A DNA stretch of 64,000 nt from Sipunculus nudus (GCA_026874595.1 CM049306.1:59464019-59528018); one strand, 5' to 3'; numbered from the stretch's first letter, positions 1-14,072 are shown. Made by a program: numbers and translations. The notes: generated by a model from the letters alone, not told the origin.

Positions 1-709
1 CATAATTATCATACAGTATGCATTTTTATTCATTATAATTACATAATCTGCTACATTTTTAGAAGTTTTTCTTTCGATAAAAGACAAAATGAACAATAAA
101 CTTCAGCATTAAACACCTGTTATTGTTTAAGTGATCGTACCTGTCTGCGAGTACGTAAAGTAATTCGATTATGAAGATTTAATCCTACTTCAAACAGCGG
201 AGTGATACATATATCCGTGTATAGGGTGTAGCCTTGCGCCGCAGTCAGACATGACAAGGTCGGGACGGCTGACGGATTTGTGACAGATACATCATTAGAC
301 ATGACAGACTGCGCTCAAGCCACAAACAGACTACCAGACTGTGGTTTCTGGTTTACAAGCTGCAGCCGACCAAGTCTTATAGATTTAGTGGCAAAGCTGT
401 GTGGTTGCGGTTGGTAAAAACTCACTGATATTTATCTTGTGTAACCGACCAGACTTTCTCCGGTGACCACCCCGGTATAGTCACTTGCGAAAAGTTTACA
501 ACCAGTATCTGTGGTTCATAAACTGTCTAATATCAGGAAATGAAAACACTTTATTAAAGCTATGTTTTTGTAAACAACCAAATCAGCTCACACGAAACAT
601 TGCCTTTACACAACAAACATAAGTGCTTTTGACCCTTTTTGATATCTAGAGTCATATAGAGTGACCAGGCAACAACAACAATGATAATATAATGATAATA
701 TCAGTAATA

Positions 710-761
710 TTCTTCTTCTTCTTCTTCTTCTTCTTCTTATTATTATTATTATTATTATTAT

Positions 762-811
<50 letters not shown>

Positions 812-822
812 TTGTAGTAGTA
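710..822. repeat. compound triplet microsatellite
   Basis: Three adjoining triplet tracts on the + strand: TTC, then TTA, then GTA units, followed by an interrupted tail. Open frames across it are low-complexity artefacts. Confidence 0.97.
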
Positions 823-2283
823 TTTTACACCAATAACTAGAATGGCACTTAAAGAACCCAAACCTCCGCCTAAACAATCGATCCTGCTATAGATCCGGCC
901 CTTTATTAATCTCGATCTCGAAGACTTGCGTTTTCCATGTCCCACCCCCCAAAAAGCGTTTCGAGAAAACTGATGAAGTAGTTTTCCGCAATCGTACCAG
1001 CAAATAAACAGAAGCAGGTGACCTGCGTGGCGGAGGTAATAGCATAATAGTCACCATAAACATTATCTAACTTGTAAAAAGAGATGACTGCCTTAGAAAC
1101 TTTTAGTTAGATTGAGTGAACCAACCCTGACACTAAGTGTTTAATCAGCAGATCCTATCAGCTGATGAGATCGTTGAACTGTCTAATAAACCTGACGCGA
1201 ACCGACGGAGCGTACAAGGTCATAGGGTGCACATATCTGCGGGATAAATGTATCTTATTCCCTCCGCACAGTTCATTACCCTTTACTTGGTGATTAAGGT
1301 AGATAAGCTTTTAGTTTGGCGAAACGATGAAAACCTAGGAATCCCCGATAGATCACAAGTCGGTCGCACTTGAAGGCTTCAAGATGCTAGGAAACGCTCA
1401 GGAGATATTATCACAATATCTGCACGTGAACGGCGCTACGGACTCGCCAATTACGTTACATACGCGACGCCGAGAGTAATTTCCTTGGGTCTGACCTGTA
1501 CAAATTTGCCAGGCCTTACCAGCAATTTGAGCGGCAACTACAAAGGCTTGGGTTACAATACAAGTAACAAGCTTAAATAAACCCTGAAGGGTAGCAGACT
1601 GTCGAGTCGTGGATAGTTGCCGTCATAGCTACCACAGCCGGGGTGCGTAAGGAACTTCACTTCTGTTAACGTCATACCCGCATCACCGAGTTGTCTCTTC
1701 CATTAACCCGTGTTCCACCGGATTGTACACTGAGCGTCAATGTAGATTTAAGTATCAGCCTGAAGCTGGGAGATATGGCCTGCATGTGAGCCCATAGTGA
1801 AGCATTGACTTTCAGCGTATTGGCCATACTTTCATGCCTTTTATCTAACCATCTATTTTGAAACTGATAAATTGAAATTTAAAATTTATTTAAAACGCCA
1901 TGTATATACATAAAATAATCCAGAGTTGCTCACAATTAAATTATTTAAAGCACCTAATTACCATCTACATATTCGTTAAGACAACCTATCACAAGTTTAA
2001 TTACAAATATTTTACTTTATTTCACAATCGCCACGAAATATTTATCGAATGGTATCACATTTGATAGAGAATACCGATGAATCTCATATGTGTATAAATT
2101 TAAAGGTCTGGTTGAAGCACACATTGTTGGTATTGGTTCTAAAAGCGGACCGAACTGTCTCGCTAGTGAATTTAGCTTTTCCACAGAACCCAGGACAAAT
2201 GTGCCAACGACATAGGTTCGAATCAGGATTGTTCCCAAAATTCGCTGATAAAAATAACCTTATATTTAAGGGATGTCTACGTG

Positions 2284-2375
2284 ACATAATGGGGGCTCGT
2301 CCTGGATTTGAACCCGGGACCTCTGGAATCAAAGACATTTTGTCGAACGATAGAGTCTACCTCTGATGGTAAACG
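2284..2375 (-). repeat. tRNA-derived SINE-like remnant
   Basis: Read on the minus strand there is a Pol III B-box-like GGGTTCAAATCC inside a near T-arm, preceded by CCAGAGGTC and followed by GACGAGCCCCC, which resembles a tRNA acceptor end. The T stem has a mismatch and I cannot close a full cloverleaf, so this is a decayed tRNA-related element rather than a working tRNA gene. Confidence 0.4.
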
Positions 2376-2609
2376 ACGGGTCTTACATTATATATGAGCT
2401 TAATATAAAAAAAAATCATTTATCTGACGGTTTAAGCATATAGTCATACTCTTCGGGTATACATCAAAGGAATAACCTTTGAATACAAAATGAAAAAAAC
2501 ATCTAAACGTTTTAGTATGTTGCACGTGGTTGTTATGGCTGGTTAATGAGTACATCGTCACATCATATATATCATACAGACGATTTATCATATTAACCTT
2601 GTAGCATGG

Positions 2610-3368
2610 TGTTACAAGTGCCCTTTTATTGTGTGCAGCGGTCTTAGAGATGATTGTTTTATTGGGCACACGGATGTTCCATGAGTTGTTGGCATTTGGT
2701 TTGTGTGCCACGCGTAGCTCGTGTTGTAGCGGCCTCGCCTGGTCGGATGTTGCAGGCTCCGTTTAATCCGCATTGGTTGAACCCTAGATACACAGCGTTC
2801 TTTGTTCTAGTATGTTCTTTTAACGTGTGTACTGTGTTAGATTCTTAGATTGTTCGTGCAATGGAAGGTTCTCGGCTGGAGGTGAGAAATTATAAATAGG
2901 GGGCTGTGTTTTTGAGCCGAGAGAGAGGTGAGAGAATATTCCAGCGGACACAGAAGCGTGTATGTCAGTTTATGGGACCTATTCCGATAAGTGCGGCAAT
3001 TATAGATTTTCTTCCGGATTTGTGACGAATCTTATTTGGTCTTCAGTTTACTTTCGGGATTGTTACAAGAGCTTTACATTGGACTGTTATTCTCCGAGAG
3101 AATTTGTGTGAACTGTTCGTCCGGCTTATACATTTTAAAGGACTTATCGTTGTGACATTGGTGGTACCCAGGTACTGTGCACTTTGTTTATTCTACTGTG
3201 ATTGTATTGGTTTGTTGTTATACTGCTGTTATATAGTGTTATTGTATTGATTTAGTGTATTGTATTGTTAGGGTTGTTTTAAGAATAAATTATAGTTATT
3301 TGTTAACAAAAAAAAACACTGACTTCTTTATTCATTCCCCTAGACATTTCACGCTGCCTAGTGTTACA
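2610..3368 (+). mobile_element. possible solo LTR
   Basis: A segment of about 760 bp starts with TGTTACA and ends with GTGTTACA, so it has TG...CA termini. It contains a good TATA box (TATAAATAGG, 2891-2900) and, about 390 bp downstream, an AATAAA polyadenylation signal (3284-3289) followed by a short A tract. That promoter plus poly(A) layout is typical of retroviral-type LTRs. I found no second LTR, no primer-binding site and no clear target-site duplication, so boundaries are tentative. A decayed promoter-bearing repeat of another kind is possible. Confidence 0.35.
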
Positions 3369-3939
3369 GAATCTGTTTTTTTTTTCTCCTTGACAAAATT
3401 TATGTTCATCACGCCAACGTGATCTGTTGATATTAGGTTCCGTAACACATGGATTTAATCATTCCTTCCTGACCTCAGTCATAATATGAAGGTGCATGTG
3501 TAAAGATGACCACATGGCTTGCTAACAGAAGATGTGTTTATATCGGTTATAGAAATTACGTAATGGCCGAACTTCGGTAATGTTTTTATCGATTATCGAT
3601 AATATCAATATTTGAATAACGAGAAAGTTTGTAAAATCTATCTAAATGCCCTTGCAAGGAAACAACATAAGTGCAACGTATATTTCGACGTAACAGTGAA
3701 GTTTCTGCTGCATTTATTTGCTTTGGAATATCTTGGATGAATCTCAATTTTTATTGAAATATTTTCAATAGACAAAAATTGCAATCTAGAGTAATCTAAA
3801 AACGCGCCGGATCGATGCTTTAGTTTACCATAATTGCATTAATTTTGATATCGATTCTTGTCAGAGCCATCGATTATCACTTCGCTTCCTGTCAGGGTCA
3901 TAGAAAATCTTACCAAAGCCGTAGGATAAGTGTCCGAGG

Positions 3940-3941
<2 letters not shown>

Positions 3942-3981
<40 letters not shown>
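3942..3981. repeat. TA microsatellite
   Basis: About 20 uninterrupted TA units. Confidence 0.97.
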
Positions 3982-3984
<3 letters not shown>

Positions 3985-6318
3985 GCCAGCCCCATACCTG
4001 ACCCATCGTAAACCGAGCGACGTAACCCGTTGTTGGTCTATCGCTTCACCTTCTGACATGCAAATATTACGGAATTCTATCCCGTGAATACCAGTCTCCT
4101 ATAATATTTACATTCATGAATGTATACTCTGGTTACGAATAAAACAAGAAATCCATGCACGCAGTGTTCGCGTTATTCCCCAGCCAGTGAAAGTTAGCCA
4201 ATTAATATTTTACAGTAAATGAATATGCTGTAAGCATAAAGCATTAAAGCGTTGTAATATTTCACTCGCTTTCCGCATATTAAACAATAATATATCAGTG
4301 ACTCTAGTTAAATAAGGAAAACAAACATGTGGAAACCCTTGGCTGAATGCGGTGCACGGTGTGTACCCAGCATTCCAACATATACAGACACGTTTTTTCT
4401 GGCCTTACAGGTGAAGTCTCGTGAATGAGTAAAGTCACTGGGTTGTGGGGAGAAATCCTACACGTGAATAAGCATAGATTTGTGTCTAAAAATGACCTTG
4501 TTCGATAACGCCTCCCGCAAGGTACAGTTGACAAAAGCCACGGGGCTGGTTATACTTTAGTAAGAGATACAAACTGCTCTCCGCATGAATAAATCATTCT
4601 TGTTGATGTAGTTACAGGGGAGTGTTTGTCAAAGACCCCGGCGTGATAAGTATTAAATGAAAGTGACATGTATGCAGTATCGGCAGCAGACACCAACCTA
4701 GGCAGAAAGAAATCGAACCATAACAGTGAATTAAGATAGCACAAAAAAACGTGCCAGATTTCAGCCACACGGTTGAAGCTTAAGGGGTTTAGAGTACACA
4801 TGTTAGAACTACCGGAAAATATTCCACTGCATGGCGCTGGTGTAAAAATATTCGTCAAACATGCGAAGCACTCATCACTCTTTCCTTGAAAAGAAAAATG
4901 CATTTTGCATATAACTGAGGGTGGGTGGGGGCAGGAGTAATTCAATTTTCATTCTATGATTTTCTTTACAAAGGACTATATGCTCAGCTGCATTTAAACA
5001 TATAATATATAATATATAAGCCTCATGCCATGTGATTATATAGGACAATGCATTTTCACGTGTTTGTGTCCTTTTTAGGAGTTAAATAAAATCATATCCA
5101 ACAAGAATAATATAATGTATACATTTTAATGTAGGTATGAATTCCTTAAACCTGTGAATTATTTCATCAACTAGCATTGTATAGTTCGGGCCCCTGTTAA
5201 CAACATCAGCCTATGGTGTTTATGACCAGCTGGGCACTGGAGGTTTCTGGATTATCCGTAATGCCGGTTTCAGTTTACTTAAACTATCGCTGCAGTAATT
5301 GATTTATCGCTCATGAGGATTACGTTTTTAGCACCTGTTTCTTTGACTATGAGACTAAATCTTTCTGGGTCACCTTGAACATGCGGCGTCATAAATTGAC
5401 TATATATATATATAGCTGTGTTGTTTTCTCGTAAAACGGTGTTAAATTAAAAAAGAAATACATTTATCCTGTATAATTCACCATTTGATTAACATTTTTC
5501 AGTCTTACCTGAAATACACACAAATATATAAAAAAAACAAAATGTACAAACGGCGCAAACCAGAATCCCTGATCGATAATAAGCTGGAACAAAATAAAAC
5601 TGAGGAGACAGCTTACGTTCTCGGTTTTTTACGGCTGTTACACGTGTCTCGCTGCTAGTTTATGAGAATCATTCACGTGCTGCTTAGAGAACTCTCCACT
5701 TAATTGTCAGAAAATAGAACAGTGGACCTAGAGATTTAAGGAGACCACCATTTAGCCAGAGGGCAGCTATGCCTGTCTCATGTTTTGTCTTTGAGTTTCT
5801 TTAACCGTATAGTAAGTTTTGTTAATAAAAGTTCTTGGTTAGGTTTAGTGCGTTGTATCTTCACGGACAGTCACGCGGGCGCGAGATTTAGTGAATTATA
5901 GGCAACTATATAACCCCAAAAGTTACTAACGTTTCTGCAACTGTTACGGTCTATTTTGCTTTTGTGTGTTTATACGAACAATTTACCAAGTGGGGGAACG
6001 GTTAACGCCTGTATACAGTTTCAATCAGGGGCTGTTCGGCCACTTTACCATCTGGCGGGCCCTGCGCCTCATCTGTCACTAACGCTGTGGCAGCCGACAT
6101 AACTGATATTCTTTCATGTGTCACAGAGGTCACGCAACTCTCGTTGGATTCACCTCACTAGCCGCAGTCGTCTGCCCTGGAATGCTACGATACTTGGAAC
6201 CTGGCTAGCTTCATTCATTCACAAGAACTGTGTCATCGTCCCGCTTGGGAATTCATCTACCCGTTTCTCAATGTCCTCTTTCTATAGTTATGTAATTTAT
6301 CTCCATTACACCTTGATT

Positions 6319-6464
6319 AATAAACCTGTCCAACTCATTCTTATGTACGTTCTTCTCACTGTAGATTTGCTATGATTTTGAAGTATGAAATAATAAACCT
6401 GTCCGAATTATACTAATATACGCTCTTCTCACTGTAGGTTTATTATGACTTAAAAGTGTGAAAC
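6319..6464. repeat. 73-bp tandem duplication
   Basis: Two adjacent copies (6319-6391 and 6392-6464). Both start AATAAACCTGTCC, share TTCTTCTCACTGTAG near the middle, and end in a TGTGAAA/TATGAAA motif. The copies have diverged moderately. Confidence 0.8.
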
Positions 6465-6710
6465 CAGACGTAAGCCACACTAGATCAGGTTGACGATACA
6501 GATCATTACATACGCACAGATGCTCACTGAAGTCGGGTGCGACACGTCTAGGTTACATTTGCGATACTAAACGAAGAAATCCCATACGTAACCTGGACGT
6601 AACGTTATATGGCCACGGTGTTACGCTGCGTTTTCATGGGTCGTGACGCAGACGCAACACTTAGAAAATGCTCTAAGTTTCTGAATGTAACCGAGACAAA
6701 CCATAGAGAG

Positions 6711-7055
6711 AACTAGAAATATGCATACTAAGGAATGCAAGCCTCCGCCATGTGGGCGGTTCTTATTCTGGGATGCTCCCTTAAACATGTTTGCATTAAT
6801 TATTCGGCCCATATATCCAGGTTCAGTCATGCATAAGTGACTGTGCATTTGTGAATATTCCTGGTAGTTCTTCCTGGACCCGGACCATGAGGCAGATCCA
6901 CATCAAAAGTTAATCGATTCTTCCATTTCCTATCCCCGAAAGGCCCAGGAAATTCCAACAGATATCATTCATGATTGCGTGAATTATGTGGATAAGCACA
7001 CACACACACACACACACAAACACACACGAACGAGGATGAACGCATATCCTCCTGG
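6711..7055 (-). repeat. dispersed repeat, copy in minus orientation
   Basis: The reverse complement of this stretch matches 18851-19200. Shared blocks include GTTCATCC(T/C)CGTTCGTGTGTG, GGAATATTCACAAATG, CACTTATGCATGA and GCGGAGGCTTGCATTCCTTAG followed by ATTTCTAGTT. A CA tract (6997-7027) lies inside and corresponds to a GT-rich tract in the other copy. Probably a non-autonomous transposable element; no coding capacity seen. Confidence 0.75.
6997..7027. repeat. CA microsatellite
   Basis: Run of CA units with a short AAA interruption, inside a dispersed repeat. Confidence 0.95.
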
Positions 7056-7523
7056 GGGAGACAAACATTGTAGACGTAGCGTTATATGTACACCCGGCTT
7101 TGGGTAAATATACGGATTCCACTTATACCAATTTAAGAAATAAACGTTTAAATATTACCTTTCCATGATTTATGTTGACGAAAGAGTAAAAGATGAAGGT
7201 GACTTTAAGAGATGGGAGTGGAAATTCTCGATCATAATTTTATTGAGGGACGCAAATCAATGTGATTTCTGACTAGGACCCGCGGGTCATACATCAGTGA
7301 GAATCTAAACAGTTTAAGGAAGAGAGAGAGTTTCAGGACTGATAGTACTGTAGTAATTAAAGTCCCATAAAATACATATTTACGATGTATTGGGTCGTAA
7401 AACAAGCCGGGAAAAGCAGGTTTATGTACACAAGTGTTCATGATTATGGGACATGGTTAGCCATAAAGCATGCATGCAGACAGAATTATGACACATACTT
7501 AAACAACTGTGTTTGTTTTTCAG

Positions 7524-7595
7524 ACGCCTCAACAGAAACCGACTTCAGAGTATTCCAGATTTGCTATTCGTAAAAATGCCAAACCTCTACCGACT
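7524..7595 (+). CDS. slit: Slit D1 LRR3 exon
   Basis: This 72-bp exon encodes one leucine-rich repeat of Slit domain 1. The acceptor is a pyrimidine run ending TTTTTCAG and the donor is GTGAGT. It starts with the last base of a split codon (phase 2) and ends with two bases (CT) that join the A of the exon at 31020 to make Leu. The translation contains RLNRNRLQSIPDLLF and ends PNLYR-L. This follows the pattern LxxNxLxxIPxxLF and closely resembles the third repeat of Slit D1, including the Tyr-Arg-Leu end. It is the most 5' exon I can identify; the next one is 23.4 kb away. Confidence 0.95.
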
Positions 7596-10500
7596 GTGAG
7601 TATATTACCAACTTCATATACCAAATAAACATGCATGCATGATTGCCATTTGGGTATGTACAACAATGTGTCATCAATGAGTTGCGAGTTCAAATCCCAC
7701 TGCCGTTGTCAGTCTCTGACAAGCTGATATTCCTACAAATATCCGTGTGCATGCTTTGCACTCCTGTCATTCAACTGAATGTGTATATGTCCGACCAGTA
7801 TAACGACTGAAACATTCAGGACTGTATAAAATCTTTTTTTTTAACAAAAAATGTTTATACTTTTTCACACAGACATAAATTTGCTTTGGATACAACAACA
7901 TGTTCTTGGTCAAATGCTCAAATTCGTAATTATTCAGTGTTATATAATATTATATATACATTAATATATATGTAATTTGTATATATTATATATATATGTG
8001 GGGGTATAATAGTTTATATTATTTTTCAAACCTTATCTCTAGGATAACCATAAAGGAATTGATAAATATATATTATACCTTTCCAACAGAATTTGGTCTT
8101 TCATATATATAATCCAACATTCACAAGTTAGGATTTCAATACTGGTGTTCTGTCGAATGCAAGAAAAACGACCGCAAAATAGTACGACTAAAAGCAATCA
8201 TATAAAAACAGGCTACTAATACGCACACACACACATGTATAGTCACAAAAACGGCCATGAAGAATGTGTCTCGATATGTTGTCACAAGAATTAAATACGT
8301 TTGTACAAAATCCTGCCTATATGTATTTATGCTACATATGTACAGTTTGTCAGTCCCTGAAGTTGGATCCCATGTGTATAATGCCTTTGATTTATACCTA
8401 ATAATACGGGTACATGTTTATTAAAATCAAATATTTATGGAATGACCAGACGGAATCTCCCTGAAGCAGCAATGCGTCTTTGATTGCCGGCCAAATGAAG
8501 CCAATACATCCACAAATAAATCTCATAGCCCACGGTATAATCGGGGGTCCTTCAGTATCGATGTCGTAACTAATATTGTAAATTTTCACCGAGGCAGGTA
8601 TTGTGGTCGTTTAATGTGACCTCCGTGAGGCGGTATTAGATCAAGTGGGGATATATTCTCAACGATTCAGCAAGCTTTCTCACTACCTAATGAAAACATT
8701 TACCACCGGGCCAATTAAGCGGCCCGACCATGGGTGAAAAGTTCAAAACATACAGGTTAATGTTGACCCGGCGTAGCTTTATTGTTGCCAATAGCCCGTA
8801 GTCATTCAATTGCTGATGGCGGCCAGTGGACGGTCGTCGGCACCATTGACCACCAAGTGATACTTACGTTAGTGTCTATTCGCCATGGAGTGTTTGTTAG
8901 CGTGATCTTTCCGCCATCCTTCCCAATACGTTCTGATGAGCCTGAAAGCTGTCTTGAATGGAATTGGCGGTGGGAAACCCATCCGGCCACTCCCCGGGTT
9001 TGTTGTGGCGGTGCTTGTTTTTAGGATAACCGTATTGTCCTAAAAGCTTTATTCAGGCTTCTCCAGAGCGCGGGGTTCGGGGATGTGGTCACAGGCCTCA
9101 TACCTTCATTTCCGTGACATAATCTTAGTTTGTTCCGTTCGTGAATTTGCCACAAACCTGTGTATATTTGTTCTATGGCTTTTCCTTAATTCTTATGTAT
9201 GCAAACCCGTCACTGAAATCACCGACTTCTGTATAAGCAACGTTTGACATGGATAATTAAACGGAAACACGAACATTGTAGAATTAATGGTCACACTTCC
9301 AGTTTAAAAAAAAACAGACGTCTTAATTCTTCTTTCTGCTAACTTTCAGTGCAGCGAAGGAGAAACAAGAATAAGTTCTAATATAACATCAGTTTTACAC
9401 TGAATGCATACGATAGAAAGTGTAAAGAGATTTCAAAGTATTATCAAATCGTCTTAACTAATAATTTGTTGTTTCTATCACCTGGAGCATTCATAATCAT
9501 CAGTGGTTCCTTCTGCGGAGACGAAATGCGTCTAGGAGCAGATCAAAATGGCGGACCACGCGCGGAGACAAGCGCTTGTCATTTTAAGACGCGTTTGTCC
9601 AAAAATGAGAACTATGCAAGTGTCGTTGTGTCCGTTATCTTTGCACATGCAGTCTGTTTAATTTGCCTGTACACAGTTTTGGTTTGAAACTTTAGAATAA
9701 ATGTTGCAAATCTCTTTACATTAACTAATGAATCGATGAAACAAGCTTGTTTGTGAGTTTTTAATTTTCTTGTTGGACCGTACATGGACCCTTCAAATAT
9801 AAATAAGGAAAAAATTCGAAAGGAAGACTGAAATAAAGAAGAAGGAATATAAAATGTTTGTGTTATGACTGTGGTTGGTCTCGTTTTAGTTTTAAAAATA
9901 TATATTGTTAGGCCCAGGTAATATACTATAAATATATATTAAATAATAAATATTTGTTTTCATTCAGATGAGTATATGACGGGTATGTATTTAATAGGTT
10001 AGCCATGGTGGTTGGGTCCCTATCGTAATGAGAATATCATCTGAGCGAATCATTGGTTTGGTCGCTAATTTCTGCTGACCGGAACCCAAAACTTCGGGCG
10101 TCATATCACTGCACAACACTTTTGACGCACCGCCTGAAGGCAGGAATTCTGATGTATATATACCTGCTTTGCTGGCCCAGCACAACTGTTTACGGTGCTG
10201 GGTTGTCACATTACTATCCACTCAATGCGACCTGACCTAAGACAAAAGACCCGTGCTAGGGGCCGTTATAGTTCATCCCGTGCCGCCTAGCTTCCAATAA
10301 CGAAGGCCATAATCCCGTCGTTAACGTCAGCTCCATTCTCTATGCCAGAGATAAATTTATCAGGACCGTCACCAAGATCACTCTCCCAAGAATCCGGCCC
10401 CTGCGGCATTCACTGCCGTGATTACACCTATAGTCACCATGCAAATATGCTCACAAGCTGCCATTGCGCATGCGTATACACGCCTTGCTAAAGTAAATCA

Positions 10501-10999
10501 AATAAATTGTTAAATTTATATATTTTGTTATTGTAGATAATCGAAGAATTTCATGTTTAAGTCTTTTTTTTTAAATATTAGTAATATTGAGTTATACGCC
10601 AAGTGGGACTTCTTTTAGTTTTACATTTACCCAATTAAGCAAGCACCCTCTCTCATGCTTGGTATACATGCAGGGAGGTTGGTAAAGCTTCTTTTTTGGT
10701 AAAAATGTCTGCGTTTGCTGCTTAGCAGGTCTGCAGTTATAGTATGTCTACATACTATTAGTTCAATAACAAAGCTTTGAGGTATCATGAAGCATTCTCT
10801 CATTATCTGCAAGGCCGAAATCCTACAGTTCCAATTATCATATTAATCGATGATTTTGCATGTCGGATCGAAATAAAATCATAGGATGTATAAACGCAGA
10901 TGTGCCAGTTAAATTTGCACCCGTAAAAGAGTGGTGCGACCTTTTTTATACTTTACTCATTCAGAGTACAAACTTGCTATGTTTGCTGACTATACCCAC

Positions 11000-11013
11000 C
11001 CACACACACACGC

Positions 11014-11079
<66 letters not shown>
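11000..11079. repeat. CA/TA microsatellite
   Basis: A short CA run passes into about 30 TA units. Confidence 0.96.
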
Positions 11080-11082
<3 letters not shown>

Positions 11083-13324
11083 ACTTATGAGAGATTATGA
11101 GGGATAGCTTTAATTATACCACTGATGAGAGCTAAGATTTGGCCTTGATTAAAACGATATACATGTAATAGTACTGAGGTCTGATGCGCTCTATCCAAAT
11201 TACATACACCGGCAAAACTAGTGTCAGCAGCTGCTGACGTCACCGCACACTCCATTTACGATGCTTGTTCTCGAAAAGGAAATCTGGCAAGACTTGACCG
11301 ATACACATTAACATGCACCTATTTCGCACTTTTTTATTCTGGAACATATTTTTGTTGCGTTGAATGAACTCCGTGGTTTTGAGTACGCTTGGTGTCGTGT
11401 ATGACCCAGGTACAGCACGGAGGGCCTTCACGATGAATCGGACGCTACTGAACCCCGTGCTGCATTGCTTATTTACGTACATCAGCGGATCTAGAGCCAG
11501 GATATTGGCCTCTTAATGAAGTTGAGCCTGGTTGTATCAGCGTCCAGTGCCCTGAATATTAATAGCTCCCTGGAGGCAAGTTCAGTCTATATACCGCACA
11601 TGATCTAAATTCGTCAGCTAGAACACCAGTAAGGCTACCATCATATACAGGAGGTGTACGTTGGCCAGAGAAGATGTCAGTGTCCAAAATCGAATATACT
11701 GGAGAAAACTTAATAAAGCAATTGTAAATTTGCACTGAGAATTTATAATAAATGGTGTCATATCATCAAGGCGGCAACTCGCAGTGAAACGCTAGATATG
11801 TATTGCTGAATAAATCACTGCGGGAAAAAATGGAACAAAAGGACAAAAGTATCTCTTGATCATAGGTTACTGAGGTCACAAGGTGTAACAATTACTTATG
11901 CAACCTCAGTGTACATGTTTTAATTTTTTTTAACTCATTAAGTGAGAGACGAATGGTGTCACGTGATTTCGTACCTTTTGGTAATTAATATTTGTTAATG
12001 TTAATAATATAGGGATCAGTGTCGGTGGTTTCCACGCTATGTGGGTGGTCTAATCAGGTAACAATCTTTTTGCCACACATTTCTCACACAGTCCCGCCAG
12101 AGCTGGGCCCAGCATGATCGTTACGACAAACAGTGACCTCTGTACCCGTGTATACTCAAGCTGTGATGATATGTATGCTTATTTTAATTCCTTCTGATTA
12201 CCCACATGTGCATAGAAATAGACTGATTTTCCCTTGTGTGGCCGGTAAGTGATCCGGCCGACCATATAAGCGAAGACAAATATTGCACACCTTCAGCAGG
12301 GCAAGGGCAAGTGCATGCCGTCAGAAGCTTTGTGTAAATCCAATAGCATGTGTTCAGTTTGGAGATCAGCCAGCAATAGGTGTAAAGTCCATTTAATTTC
12401 TATATGATGTGTAACCTACGTTAAGCAGGGGTGGTTCACGCATTTGGCCAACCGCTGAGCTTCTGTTGCGGTTATACAGGCATATGTCACCCCGTGCACA
12501 TTGAACAAAACCCTGTCCATGTTTAAGGTGAGGTTAATACATTGAAGACATAGAAATTGAAAAATGGCAAGAAAATGTATAGGGCTGAATGCTTGTCAAA
12601 TCACTGGTGCGTATAAACACTCTGTGCTTATTATGGCTAAGCATTATCGTTTGATGGGCCGTTAGAATGTTGGTTCAGAATTGGGAGACATACAATCGAC
12701 CGCCCGAGGGACCACAGCTGTAGTGGAATAACTCAGGGGCGTTGCGACGTCACACTGCCGTGGCTTCTGCGAAACAATACGCGATCAGTTCACAAACATT
12801 GAACCAGCGACCAACAATTAATTTCCAACCCGTATAAGTCTTGTAGAAACTATTTATTTTCGCAAAGAGTCTGCTTACTTCAACAGGGGAAGAATGTTTG
12901 AGGTAGTCCCACAGGACACCATGGAGTGTACGCTATTAAGTCGGCCGATTCACGCCTATGAATAAAATGTGTACCCTGCTCCTCTATAGCCCCGGGACTC
13001 GGATACATTTATGTAGCTTTCCTCTTTACCAGCAACGAAGTTTCGCAGGTGGAAAAGACATTCACTAGAAAGCTTGCCTGACCATGTCGACAGCTGTGAA
13101 TGCATACGCACAATAATCAGTACAAACGTAGAGGGCTCTTGAGCTAACAGCACCTACCACAAGACTAATACGTCCTCCATTTGGCTTACATCTCTGCCAC
13201 CTACCTTCTCAGGCCATGTCCTTCTTAAAGAGAATGTCAAGATTTTGGTGCTGATAGACGTTAATGATTGCTCCACGCTCAACGAGCGTAAGAGTTCCTA
13301 ATAGTTTTATTGCTGCTGTCCCAG

Positions 13325-13327
<3 letters not shown>

Positions 13328-13376
<49 letters not shown>
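13328..13376. repeat. TC microsatellite
   Basis: About 24 uninterrupted TC units; a polypyrimidine tract on the + strand. Confidence 0.97.
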
Positions 13377-13378
<2 letters not shown>

Positions 13379-13763
13379 GCTTTCCTTAATGATATATCTT
13401 TCGACTCATTGGTTGATTTTACTCAAGTTTAAAAAAAAAATTAAAACAGTGCTACATTTTGACTCAAGTCGGCTTGACAGAAAAAAAAATAAAAAGAAAT
13501 TTTCGACTTTTTATAATAGTTATTCGATTAAAATATTGCCTAATAACTCCTCAAAAAGGTAACAAAGGTAAATTAGTGACTTCGTTTCAATACACAAGGG
13601 CATTAGCACATTATATAAACCTGCGACATTTTATGTTTTATTGCAGCTAGACATATATATTAGATGACGGGATACCATGCTTGCCACCCGTGCCATACCA
13701 AATGTTATAATATTTTTTTTCATATGGCCACTTATGCATTAAGCTTAAAATAATCAAGAAGAC

Positions 13764-13890
13764 ATGGCCTGTTGTCAGGATATCATATTGAATCTCTATA
13801 GTGAGAACAGATTTCACTATTTTGCTTGGATAGCTCAGACGGGGATTTATCCGTGGACTTTAAGCTCCGAAATACACCCCCGCTTTAAAA
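13764..13890 (-). repeat. SINE-like element, copy 1
   Basis: The reverse complement aligns with that of 28080-28215. Shared blocks include CGGAGC at one end, CCACGG then AAA(C/T)CCCCG in the middle, and GATATCCTGAC(A/G)ACAGG at the other. The better copy at 28 kb carries Pol III promoter-like boxes, so this looks like a more decayed member of a tRNA-derived SINE family. Confidence 0.55.
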
Positions 13891-14072
13891 CTCATCTGTT
13901 CTTTATACTAAATGTACTTAATTTATGGACACGTATGTTAAATGGTCATCACAAATCCGAGATGCAATTTTTAATATGATAATGTAAATAGTTATTTAAC
14001 ACAGTTAACATCTTTTTCTATTTTCACAAAATGTCACGTTCCAGTAGTCACACATCCGGTAAAAGCGGATGC

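Larger units (their letters stand above)
1..7523 (+). other. slit intron upstream of D1 LRR3 (5' end outside window)
   Basis: No coding exon was found here. I looked for 72-bp acceptor-to-donor intervals that could encode LRR1 or LRR2 of domain 1 and saw none, so the intron before the first visible exon is at least 7.5 kb. It holds a triplet microsatellite (710-822), a tRNA-like SINE remnant (near 2280-2375), a possible solo LTR (2610-3368), TA and CA tracts, a 73-bp tandem duplication (6319-6464) and one arm of a dispersed inverted repeat (6711-7055). CpG dinucleotides are frequent. Inference: intronic, because the exon at 7524 begins in phase 2 and needs an upstream exon. Confidence 0.75.

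Noticed and set aside
4550-4945. 131-codon minus-strand open frame
   Set aside because: Composition looks random; no signal peptide, domain or splice-site support.
1-7523. Missing D1 LRR1/LRR2 exons
   Set aside because: Acceptor-like sites (for example 1811, 5504) were followed in phase and soon met stop codons or showed no LRR pattern.
7676-7740. GAGTTCAAATCCC as a B box of a tRNA gene or SINE
   Set aside because: No convincing A box or cloverleaf upstream; a single box is expected by chance.
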